This document shows, piece after piece, positions 1 to 5,314 of a DNA stretch of 6,764 bases (the stretch's first letter is position 1; each line of letters begins with the position of its first letter). The notes below the pieces were generated by a model, which was not told the origin of the DNA, did not search any database, and worked only from the letters and a program-made list of their open reading frames with translations. The DNA lies in the NCBI GenBank assembly GCA_045605145.1, contig JAZUPH010000063.1, positions 1-6,764 of the forward strand. The letters run 5' to 3'. The DNA comes from CAMNAO01 sp045605145 (lineage in GTDB: Bacteria > Bacillota > Clostridia > Oscillospirales > Oscillospiraceae). The position numbers and the translations under genes were made by a program.

Positions 1-143
1 ATATAGTTCCCAATCGCTTTTTGTCTCTGGAAGCGGACAGGGTAATTTCTTAGAAACTCATACCACAGCTTACGCTCCCACGGGGTCATGTTTTTCCTAA
101 GATCTTTTGCAAGAGGGATATTTGCTTTGTTGTAGCCTTTCAT
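1..143 (-). CDS. DUF559 endonuclease-like protein, N-terminal part (cut by window edge)
   Basis: Reading leftward from the ATG at 143-141, 47 codons stay open to the window edge. The peptide begins MKGYNKANIPLAKDLRKNMT and continues with PWERKLWYEFLRNYPVRF and QRQKAIGNYI. The TPWERKLWYEFLR and RFxRQKxIGNYI blocks are, from family knowledge, the N-terminal part of DUF559 proteins. These are small (about 120 residue) proteins with a Vsr/restriction-endonuclease-like fold; their biological role is poorly known. The predicted catalytic residues lie further C-terminal, outside the window, so activity cannot be judged. The start is supported by GGAGGG at 156-151, 7 bases before the ATG. The gene follows a structured 143-base segment and the methyltransferase gene on the same strand, so it may be read through from it. 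Family assignment is fairly sure; function is not. Confidence 0.8.
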   Translation of the reverse strand, partial: MKGYNKANIPLAKDLRKNMTPWERKLWYEFLRNYPVRFQRQKAIGNY

Positions 144-180
144 TTTCTCTCCCTCCGCCAAAAAACAAAGATTTTTGACA

Positions 181-200
181 CCTCCCTCGTCAGAGGGAGG
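181..200 (-). repeat. Perfect 8-bp inverted repeat hairpin upstream of the DUF559 gene
   Basis: CCTCCCTC (181-188) and GAGGGAGG (193-200) form a perfect 8-bp stem with a 4-base loop. On the minus strand the stem is followed by TGTCAAAAATCTTTG and a T6 run, which is too distant for a standard Rho-independent terminator. Palindromes with CCTCCCTC arms are, as I recall, common dispersed intergenic repeats in Oscillospiraceae genomes; only one copy is present here, so that cannot be shown from this window. The arm at 193-200 could also pair with the DUF559 ribosome binding site at 149-155. Confidence 0.7.
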
Positions 201-227
201 CTCCGGTGCGACGCCAAACTGCACAAT

Positions 228-260
228 GCGCACTACACCGAAAGATGTATAGAAGTGCGC
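228..260 (-). repeat. Bulged stem-loop between the methyltransferase and DUF559 genes
   Basis: GCGCAC (228-233) pairs with GTGCGC (255-260). Nested inside, TACACC (234-239) faces GATGTA (244-249) across the tetranucleotide GAAA. Read as minus-strand RNA the inner helix is fully paired, with one G-U, and has a UUUC loop; as plus-strand RNA it has a C-A mismatch. Five unpaired bases (250-254) form an asymmetric bulge. It starts 26 bases past the methyltransferase stop codon and could be a 3'-end structure of that mRNA or part of a larger repeat element. No T-run follows it, so it is not a classical terminator. Confidence 0.55.
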
Positions 261-286
261 CCTTTATCTGTTCCATAAATTGGAAT

Positions 287-808
287 TTAGCAGCCCTTTC
301 TGAAACACAGATAAAAGCCACATTTACTATACTTTTTAGCGACAAATATCAAGCCGGAATTTAAACACATTTCTATAATACTATTCTCATCTTGTGAATC
401 CATTTTACCAACACCGTAGGTAGTGGAAATATGTTCATCGGGTAATTGAACTGCAACATCCAGGCAAAACGGTTCTGGATATGCAGAAAGAATATCGCAA
501 TCCCAAATATGAAGTTCTCCGCTATTTTTCAAAACCCGTGTGGCTTCTGAAACGGCACTTTTTTGGTCTTCAGTACTCATAAACATCAATGTATAGAATG
601 ATGTTACATGGTCAAAAGAATTGTCTTTGAATTTCAAATGCGTAGCATCCATCAAGATTTTCTCAAATCCTGTTGGTGCTTCGTCCAATTCATCTTGACG
701 AATATCTATAGCAACAACTTGGTCGGTGTACAGGCGTCCGATGATACCCTCGCCACCGCCGTCAATATCCAATATTTTACCATTCAATTCTTTATCAAGA
801 GTAATCAT
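287..808 (-). CDS. Small class I SAM-dependent methyltransferase (Methyltransf_11-like)
   Basis: This 173-residue protein has the layout of a minimal Rossmann-fold methyltransferase. The SAM-binding motif I region is KILDIDGGGEGIIGRL (residues about 11-26), followed by an acidic end of strand 2 (VVAIDIRQDEL). DATHLKFKDNSFDHVTSFYT is the Methyltransf_11-type D-A-x-x-L/F-x-D-x-S-F-D segment, and EATRVLKNSGELHIWDCDI is the post-motif III block. The substrate cannot be deduced; relatives are annotated only as class I methyltransferases. The usual motif I is DIGGGxG, whereas here it reads DIDGGGEG. The ATG at 808 is preceded by GGTGA with a 6-base gap, a modest Shine-Dalgarno. Codon use is clearly AT-richer than in nagB and the genes to the right, which suggests horizontal acquisition. 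It probably has its own promoter at 855-883. Confidence 0.82.
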   Translation of the reverse strand: MITLDKELNGKILDIDGGGEGIIGRLYTDQVVAIDIRQDELDEAPTGFEKILMDATHLKFKDNSFDHVTSFYTLMFMSTEDQKSAVSEATRVLKNSGELHIWDCDILSAYPEPFCLDVAVQLPDEHISTTYGVGKMDSQDENSIIEMCLNSGLIFVAKKYSKCGFYLCFRKGC

Positions 809-854
809 CTTTATTCACCGCGTTCGCCAAATTCTTGTTTGTCGATTTGATTTC

Positions 855-883
855 ATCATAGCACAATTCACATGCTGATACAA
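855..883 (-). promoter_or_regulatory. Predicted sigma-A-type promoter of the methyltransferase gene
   Basis: On the minus strand, TTGTAT (883-878) and TATGAT (860-855) are separated by exactly 17 bases. The -10 matches TATAAT at 5 of 6 positions and the -35 matches TTGACA at 3 of 6. Transcription would start near 848, about 40 bases before the ATG at 808. It lies just past the nagB terminator-like hairpin, so the methyltransferase (and possibly DUF559) would be independent of nagB. Prediction by eye only. Confidence 0.5.
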
Positions 884-886
884 CAG

Positions 887-916
887 CAGGCACAGCAGTA
901 TGATCTGCCGTGCCTG
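887..916 (-). terminator. Terminator-like hairpin downstream of nagB
   Basis: CAGGCACAGCAG (887-898) and CTGCCGTGCCTG (905-916) form a 12-bp stem with a 6-base loop. The single imperfect position is A-C in plus-strand RNA but G-U in minus-strand RNA, so the structure fits minus-strand transcription out of nagB, whose stop codon is about 74 bases upstream. The following minus-strand sequence, CTGTTGTAT, is only modestly T-rich, so termination may be partial. The rest of the 809-989 gap shows no gene. Confidence 0.5.
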
Positions 917-989
917 TTAACTGTTTTATGACTGTTGCCCTATCTGCGGGCGCTTTAATTGTTGTCAGGTTACTAATCAGATATCCGGC

Positions 990-1724
990 TCAGTCCACCA
1001 GACTCCACGCAGCCTCGTCACACACTACGGTGACATCGTTGTGGAACTGCAGTATGGATGCGGGAACTTCGGGCGTGACGGGGCCAAAGAAGGACTTCTT
1101 CAGAATTTCTGCCTTGCCCTCGCCGCTGATGACCATTAGGATCCTGTGGGCCTTCATAATAGTGCCGCAGCCCATGGTAAGCGCCTTGGTGGGAACCTCA
1201 TCCTTTGAGGCGAAGAAGCGGGCGTTTGCACTGATGGTCATGTCGGTCAGATCGGTGCAGTTGGTGCCCTTTGTGAAATGGTCGCCCGGCTCGTTAAAGC
1301 CGATGTGGCCGTCATGGCCGATACCCAGCAGCTGGATGTCGACGCCGCCCAGAGAATCGATCAGTTCATCATATCTGGCGCACTCTGCATCAACATCCTC
1401 TGCAAGGCCGTTGGGCACATTGGTGTTGGCCTTGTCAATATTGATGTGGTCAAAGAGATTGTCGTTCATAAAATAGCGGTAGCTCTGGTCGTGCTCGGGT
1501 GCAAGGCCCAGATACTCATCCAGATTGGCGCTCTTAACCTTGGAGAAGTCCAGCTCGCCGGACTCGTAGCGGCGGACAAGCTCCTTGTACAGGCCGATGG
1601 GTGTGGAGCCGGTGGCAAGGCCCAGCACACAGTCCGGCTTTTCGGCAACAAGCTGTGCAATGATGCCCGCGGCAACAAGGCTCATCTCTTCGTAATCCTT
1701 TGTGACTACAAACTTAGTTGACAT
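990..1724 (-). CDS. nagB: Glucosamine-6-phosphate deaminase
   Basis: This enzyme converts glucosamine 6-phosphate to fructose 6-phosphate and ammonium in the cytoplasm, moving amino sugars from N-acetylglucosamine or wall recycling into glycolysis. The 244-residue protein carries the family landmarks: the phosphate-binding loop GLATGSTPIGLYKEL (35-49), NLDEYLGL (67-74) with Asp69, and LLGIGHDGHIGFNEPG (132-147) with Asp138, His140 and Glu145. These correspond to Asp72, Asp141, His143 and Glu148 of the E. coli enzyme. The block LTMGCGTIMKAHRILMVISG is the late conserved region. The length matches the short Bacillus-type NagB (about 242) rather than the 266-residue allosteric E. coli form, so allosteric control by GlcNAc-6-phosphate is less likely (inference). 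AAGGAAAGGAA precedes the ATG. It is monocistronic as seen here, with its own promoter and a downstream hairpin; no nagA is visible. Confidence 0.97.
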   Translation of the reverse strand: MSTKFVVTKDYEEMSLVAAGIIAQLVAEKPDCVLGLATGSTPIGLYKELVRRYESGELDFSKVKSANLDEYLGLAPEHDQSYRYFMNDNLFDHINIDKANTNVPNGLAEDVDAECARYDELIDSLGGVDIQLLGIGHDGHIGFNEPGDHFTKGTNCTDLTDMTISANARFFASKDEVPTKALTMGCGTIMKAHRILMVISGEGKAEILKKSFFGPVTPEVPASILQFHNDVTVVCDEAAWSLVD

Positions 1725-1778
1725 AATATCGTTCCTTTCCTTGCAACAAATGGAAAAAGCGGAATAACGGACACATAG

Positions 1779-1807
1779 AATATATCACTGGCAACGCGCC
1801 TTTTCAA
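1779..1807 (-). promoter_or_regulatory. Predicted sigma-A promoter of nagB
   Basis: On the minus strand, TTGAAA (1807-1802) and TATATT (1784-1779) are separated by 17 bases. Each hexamer matches the consensus at 5 of 6 positions. The start would be near 1772, giving a leader of about 48 bases before the nagB ATG. It sits in the 127-base divergent gap (1725-1851) shared with the AGCS symporter, so a regulator bound here could affect both genes. No convincing plus-strand promoter was found in this gap. Confidence 0.62.
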
Positions 1808-1851
1808 GCACTGTTATGCAGTTTTTTTGATGCAAATTGGAGGTAATAATT

Positions 1852-3240
1852 ATGACATTTGCCCATGCGCTCAACTCAGTTGCCATTCCCATACTTGCCT
1901 TGCTTGGCATTGTCATGTGGCGATCATCGGGACTTGGGCGTATGGGGATAAAAAGCCTGTGGCATGGTGTGCGCTGCTGTGTATCGGCGGAAAAAAGCAG
2001 TGACGGGCTTAGCGGATACGAGACCCTTGTCACTTCACTCGCGGCGACTATCGGTACGGCGAACATTGCCGGTGCTTCGGCGGCGCTTCTTATCGGCGGG
2101 CCGGGTGCTTTGGTGTGGATGTGGATATGCGGCCTTCTTGGCATGGCAATTAAGTATGCTGAGGCAGTGCTGGCGGTGAAATACTCGCGCATGGGCGCCG
2201 ACGGACGCCGCTTCGGCGGGCCCATGTACTGCATGCAGGCGGCGCTGGGCAACAGAGGCAGACCGCTGGCGGCCTTTTACTGTGCCGCCGGAGTCCTGTC
2301 TGCTGTTGCGACAGGTGCGTTCTGGCAAATGGCGGCGGCATCGGAAACGGTTGGGGAGACGGCGAAGCTGTTTTCGTCCGCTCAGTTGGATGAGACCGGT
2401 TTGCGGCTGATCTGCGGGCTTGTGGGTGCGTCTCTTTCGGCGCCGGTGGTGTTCGGCGGCGGCAGGGCGGCGGTAAAGGCCGCCACAACCGTGGTGCCCA
2501 TCATGTGCCTTGGCTATGTTGCGGCGACCGTCACCATAATCTGCGTTAACGCTGCAAAGCTGCCCGAAGTGCTCCTGTGTGTGCTTAGAGGAGTGCTTGA
2601 CCCGGCTGCCGCCACCGGAGGGATACTGGGCAGCGGTATCGCCGCGGCATTTGCGGCGGCGTCATCGGGCATACAGACCGGTATATTTTCCAGTGAGGCG
2701 GGGCTCGGCTCGGCGGCGATAAGCTACGCTGCATCGGGCGAGGGCAATCCGGCCCGTGCGGGTTTCTGCGGCATGGTGGAGGTGTTTGTGGATACAATGC
2801 TCCTGTGTACTCTCACTGTACTGTCGATCATGTGCGGCACTGACCCCGACTATGGCAGTTCGGCCGGCGTCGCGGCGGTGATATGCGCCTTTTCCTCCAC
2901 ATTTGGCCCGGTATTTTCCGGCGTATTTCTTACCGCGTCAATTTGTATGTTCGCCCTGTCGTCCGTATTCACATGGTCCTGGTACGGCGCGTCATGCCTG
3001 CGCTATTTGACAAAGTCCGAAACGGCCCGCAGAGTATACTGTTTTGCCTTTGTTCTCCTGTGCGCGTTGGGTGGAATGTTTACCACCGGGGAGTTTAACT
3101 GGCTGGTCGCCCTGTCGAACCTTTTGCTCGTGATTCCCAATGCCGTACTGCTGCTGAAGCTGCGGGGAGAAACGTCGATTGCTCCACCTGTGGATCCAAT
3201 GACGATCTCCACCGACTCATACCGCGAAACCGGCACATAA
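1852..3240 (+). CDS. AGCS-family sodium:alanine/glycine symporter
   Basis: This is a polytopic inner-membrane protein that imports alanine or glycine with Na+ (or H+). The ATG at 1852 is chosen because GGAGGT (1839-1844) lies 7 bases upstream; an in-frame TTG at 1837 overlaps that ribosome binding site and is unlikely to be used. That gives 462 residues, normal for the family (about 440-490). Family signatures are clear: GLSGYETLVTSLAATIGTAN (52-71) followed by IAGASAALLIGGPGALVWMW, GIFSSEAGLGSAAI (277-290), GFCGMVEVFVDTMLLCTLTV, and a series of hydrophobic membrane segments. Gln159 in FWQMAAASE lies where the family normally has a conserved Gln. One signature residue differs: GTANIAG (68-74) where GTGNIAG is usual. 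It is transcribed divergently from nagB and ends 127 bases before mraZ with no strong terminator between. Exact substrate and stereospecificity cannot be read from sequence. Confidence 0.93.
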   Translation: MTFAHALNSVAIPILALLGIVMWRSSGLGRMGIKSLWHGVRCCVSAEKSSDGLSGYETLVTSLAATIGTANIAGASAALLIGGPGALVWMWICGLLGMAIKYAEAVLAVKYSRMGADGRRFGGPMYCMQAALGNRGRPLAAFYCAAGVLSAVATGAFWQMAAASETVGETAKLFSSAQLDETGLRLICGLVGASLSAPVVFGGGRAAVKAATTVVPIMCLGYVAATVTIICVNAAKLPEVLLCVLRGVLDPAAATGGILGSGIAAAFAAASSGIQTGIFSSEAGLGSAAISYAASGEGNPARAGFCGMVEVFVDTMLLCTLTVLSIMCGTDPDYGSSAGVAAVICAFSSTFGPVFSGVFLTASICMFALSSVFTWSWYGASCLRYLTKSETARRVYCFAFVLLCALGGMFTTGEFNWLVALSNLLLVIPNAVLLLKLRGETSIAPPVDPMTISTDSYRETGT

Positions 3241-3247
3241 GTGCAGA

Positions 3248-3277
3248 AAAAAAGTTCAAAAATTTTGAAAAAAGTTC
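3248..3277 (+). repeat. A-tract direct repeats with central AT palindrome, upstream of the mraZ promoter
   Basis: AAAAAAGTTC occurs at 3248-3257 and again at 3268-3277, exactly 20 bases apart, about two helical turns. Between them, overlapping both, TTCAAAAATTTTGAA (3255-3269) is a 15-base palindrome. The second repeat directly abuts the mraZ -35 hexamer. Phased A-tracts in this place fit an UP element or bent DNA that strengthens the promoter; a repressor operator is also possible. The palindrome has too little GC to work as a terminator for the symporter gene. Confidence 0.5.
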
Positions 3278-3306
3278 TTGCATTTGGTGGGGGCGATAAC
3301 TATAAT
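3278..3306 (+). promoter_or_regulatory. Predicted sigma-A promoter of the mraZ/dcw operon
   Basis: TTGCAT (3278-3283) and a perfect TATAAT (3301-3306) are separated by 17 bases. The start would be near 3313, giving a leader of about 55 bases before mraZ. It is the only good promoter seen ahead of the dcw genes, so it is probably the main promoter for mraZ, rsmH, ftsL and the PBP gene. Confidence 0.7.
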
Positions 3307-3319
3307 ATTGGTAGATAAG

Positions 3320-3334
3320 TGGGGGAAAGTGGGT
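3320..3334 (+). promoter_or_regulatory. Putative MraZ operator (TGGGN repeats with 5-base spacer)
   Basis: TGGGG (3320-3324) and TGGGT (3330-3334) are separated by exactly 5 bases (GAAAG). In E. coli, MraZ is known to bind TGGGN repeats spaced by 5 bases in its own promoter region and repress the operon. A degenerate third unit, TGGTA, lies at 3309-3313 with a 6-base spacer, and a further TGGGG is at 3288-3292 inside the -35/-10 spacer. The main pair lies just downstream of the predicted transcription start, a position suited to repression. Assignment is by motif match and position. Confidence 0.6.
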
Positions 3335-3367
3335 ATATATCCACAACCCGCGAAAGGAGGGTGAATC

Positions 3368-3793
3368 ATGGCCGGAATGACAGGGACTTATGAACATACG
3401 CTTGATGCCAAGGGCCGTGTGTTCATTCCTTTCCGTCTGCGCCCCGAACTGGGCGAGGTGTTTTATCTGACCATATCGGTGGATAACTGCCTTTGCGCCT
3501 ATTCTCAGGACAGCTGGGATCGCTTCTTTGAAAAAGTGCGTCAGATGCCCAAGCGCCAGCAGCTTCGGATGCGCCCCCTCTTTGCCAACGCCTGCCGCTG
3601 TGAGCTGGATGCGCAGGGGAGAGTTATTGTTCCCCAGATGCTCCGTGAGCGGGTGGGCCTTGAAAAGAATGTAACCATCGTCGGCAACGGCGAATGTGCT
3701 GAGTTCTGGGACAGCGCCTGCTGGGCTGAGATCAGTGCCGCCGAGAGCTCTCAGGAGAATCTTGCCGGGCTTTATGAGGAGATCGACTTTTAA
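3368..3793 (+). CDS. mraZ: Transcriptional regulator MraZ
   Basis: This DNA-binding protein of the SpoVT/AbrB swapped-hairpin fold is the conserved first gene of the division and cell wall cluster. Its 141 residues contain two tandem domains, each with the DxxxR signature: HTLDAKGRVFIPFRLRPEL (Asp13-Arg17) and CELDAQGRVIVPQMLRERVG (Asp81-Arg85). Length is typical (about 140-150). MraZ is known in E. coli to form ring-like oligomers and repress its own operon, and matching TGGGN repeats are present at 3320-3334. The ATG at 3368 is set by a strong AGGAGG (3355-3360) with a 7-base gap. Its stop codon shares one base with the rsmH start (TAATG), indicating translational coupling. Nothing is missing or unusual. 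Confidence 0.97.
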   Translation: MAGMTGTYEHTLDAKGRVFIPFRLRPELGEVFYLTISVDNCLCAYSQDSWDRFFEKVRQMPKRQQLRMRPLFANACRCELDAQGRVIVPQMLRERVGLEKNVTIVGNGECAEFWDSACWAEISAAESSQENLAGLYEEIDF

Positions 3794-4725
3794 TGGATGA
3801 GCTTCATATTCCGGTCCTTTTAAATGAGTGCCTTGAGGGTTTGGATATAAAGCCGGACGGCATCTACATTGACGGTACCGCAGGACGCGGCGGGCATTCC
3901 TCCCGCATTGCCGAAAGGCTTGAGGGGGGACTTCTTATCAGCATCGATCAGGACAGTGAGGCCGTGGCCTACACCACAAAGCGCCTTGAAAAGTTTGGCG
4001 CACGCGCCCGTGTTGTTAAAGGCAACTTCCGGGATCTGGGCAGTATCCTTGCCGCCAACGGCGTGGATAAGGCTGACGGTATGCTTTTTGATCTGGGTGT
4101 ATCCTCGCCCCAGCTTGATGACCCTGGGCGCGGCTTCTCCTATATGAACGACGCGCCCCTTGATATGCGCATGGACAGGGAGCAGGGGCGCAGTGCCTGG
4201 GACCTTGTTAACGGCGAATCTGCAGATGAGCTGGCACGCATCCTTTTCACCTACGGGGAAGAGCGCTATGCCAGACGCATTGCCTCAGCCATTGTGAGTG
4301 CCAGGCAAAAAAAGCCCATTGAAACCACCCTTGAGCTGGCGCAGATAATCCGCTCTGCCATGCCGGCCCAGGCACTCAGAGAGAAGCAGCATCCTGCCAA
4401 GCGCAGTTTTCAGGCGCTCCGCATCGCCGTCAATGACGAGCTGGGCGCGCTTGCCGATATGCTGGAGCAGGCGATGGACCACCTGAAGCCCGGTGGACGG
4501 CTGGCGGTCATCAGCTTCCACTCCCTGGAGGACAGGCTGGTCAAGAATGCGATCCGCGCCCGTGAAAACGGCTGCACCTGCCCGCCGGGACTGCCGGTGT
4601 GCGCCTGCGGCTTTGTGCGTACAATGCGTTCCGTGTCGTCAAAACCAATTGTGGCGACCAAAGAAGAGATGGAGTTAAACCCCCGTTCCCGCAGTGCAAA
4701 GCTGCGCGTGGCCGAGCGGATATAG
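3793..4725 (+). CDS. rsmH: 16S rRNA (cytosine-1402 N4)-methyltransferase
   Basis: RsmH (formerly MraW) uses SAM to methylate N4 of C1402 in the decoding centre of 16S rRNA. The 310-residue protein is the normal size and shows the family motifs in order: HIPVLLNECLEGL (5-17), IDGTAGRGGHS (26-36, SAM motif I), ISIDQDSEA (strand 2), MLFDLGVSSPQLDDPGRGFS (97-116), HPAKRSFQALRIAVNDEL (200-217), GGRLAVISFHSLEDR (to 248) and the C-terminal LNPRSRSAKLRVAERI. A cysteine cluster, CTCPPGLPVCACG (261-273), matches the four-cysteine insert often found in Firmicute RsmH and may hold zinc (inference). The start overlaps the mraZ stop by one base, with GAGGAG about 11 bases upstream. The next gene follows after 19 bases. 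Confidence 0.97.
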   Translation: MDELHIPVLLNECLEGLDIKPDGIYIDGTAGRGGHSSRIAERLEGGLLISIDQDSEAVAYTTKRLEKFGARARVVKGNFRDLGSILAANGVDKADGMLFDLGVSSPQLDDPGRGFSYMNDAPLDMRMDREQGRSAWDLVNGESADELARILFTYGEERYARRIASAIVSARQKKPIETTLELAQIIRSAMPAQALREKQHPAKRSFQALRIAVNDELGALADMLEQAMDHLKPGGRLAVISFHSLEDRLVKNAIRARENGCTCPPGLPVCACGFVRTMRSVSSKPIVATKEEMELNPRSRSAKLRVAERI

Positions 4726-4744
4726 TCGTGAGAGGAAGGTAAAC

Positions 4745-5314
4745 GTGGCTGACAGAAAGGCTTACGATCAAGAGCGCTTCGGCAATCCTGCCCAGGCGCT
4801 TTTTGGCAATGCTGCGCTGGATATGGCGTATTTTCCCGAATATATGCCCGGCACCGGCGCTGTGGAGCCTCGGTACGATCAGCCGGAATATGCCCCACGG
4901 AAAGCGGAGCCTATACATATAAAACAGGCCGAGCCTCAGCGTAAAGTCGGCGTGTCCGTTTTTGCCGTGCTGGGCAGTGCTGTTCTTGCAGTGCTTACTG
5001 TTTGCGTGCTGCTTGCCAATGCCATGCTCACACAGCTGACGGATGAGCAGGCGCAGCTTCAAGAGCGGTATGCTGAACTTATGGAGGAAAATCGCATTCT
5101 CACCGTGCAGTATGAGATGGCCTTCAATATGAACGAGCTTGAGGAGTATGCCACCGTTGAACTGGGCATGGTAAAGCCTGTTGCGTCACAGCTTGTTATG
5201 CTGCCGGACTATACCGAGGACAGGGTAGTAATATTGGATGAAAACCTTGGCCGCAGGGATTTCGCTCATCAGATCGGTGAGTTTTTCTCATCGCTGCTGG
5301 AATATATCGCCTGA
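4745..5314 (+). CDS. ftsL: FtsL-like cell division protein (septum formation initiator family)
   Basis: This single-pass membrane protein of the divisome would pair with a DivIC/FtsB-type partner to recruit and activate septal wall synthesis. The GTG at 4745 is preferred because AGGAAGG (4733-4739) lies 5 bases upstream; an earlier in-frame GTG at 4694 lies inside rsmH and has no such support. That gives 189 residues: a polar N-terminal cytoplasmic region rich in Pro, Tyr, Glu and Arg (1-67), one membrane segment (about 70-93), and a periplasmic coiled coil (TQLTDEQAQLQERYAELMEE onward). A conserved-type EEYATVELGMVKP block ends the coiled coil. It is longer than the 117-residue B. subtilis FtsL, mainly in the N-terminal region. 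Sequence conservation in this family is low, so the name rests on topology plus position between rsmH and the PBP gene. Confidence 0.85.
   Translation: MADRKAYDQERFGNPAQALFGNAALDMAYFPEYMPGTGAVEPRYDQPEYAPRKAEPIHIKQAEPQRKVGVSVFAVLGSAVLAVLTVCVLLANAMLTQLTDEQAQLQERYAELMEENRILTVQYEMAFNMNELEEYATVELGMVKPVASQLVMLPDYTEDRVVILDENLGRRDFAHQIGEFFSSLLEYIA

Noticed and set aside
910..1721. Two plus-strand open frames (910-1476 and 1278-1721) opposite nagB
   Set aside because: Both are shadows of a fully conserved nagB and have no supported start sites or recognisable domains.
1789..1802. Partial catabolite-response (cre) site in the nagB promoter, TGGCAACG
   Set aside because: Only the left half resembles the consensus; the right half lacks the required symmetry.
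1811..1827. Small hairpin ACTG-TTATG-CAGT followed by seven T, ahead of the symporter gene
   Set aside because: The stem is only four base pairs and no plus-strand gene ends upstream, so it is too weak to call a terminator or attenuator.
1837..1851. Upstream in-frame TTG as start of the AGCS symporter gene
   Set aside because: The TTG overlaps the GGAGGT ribosome binding site that serves the ATG at 1852, so the shorter protein is far more likely.
1785..2488. Several minus-strand open frames opposite the symporter gene
   Set aside because: Pro/Arg/Ala/Ser-rich antisense frames without ribosome binding sites or domain features, lying on a clear AGCS gene.
4694..4744. Upstream in-frame GTG start for ftsL inside the rsmH gene
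   Set aside because: No ribosome binding site, and the added residues do not look like FtsL. AGGAAGG at 4733-4739 fits the GTG at 4745.
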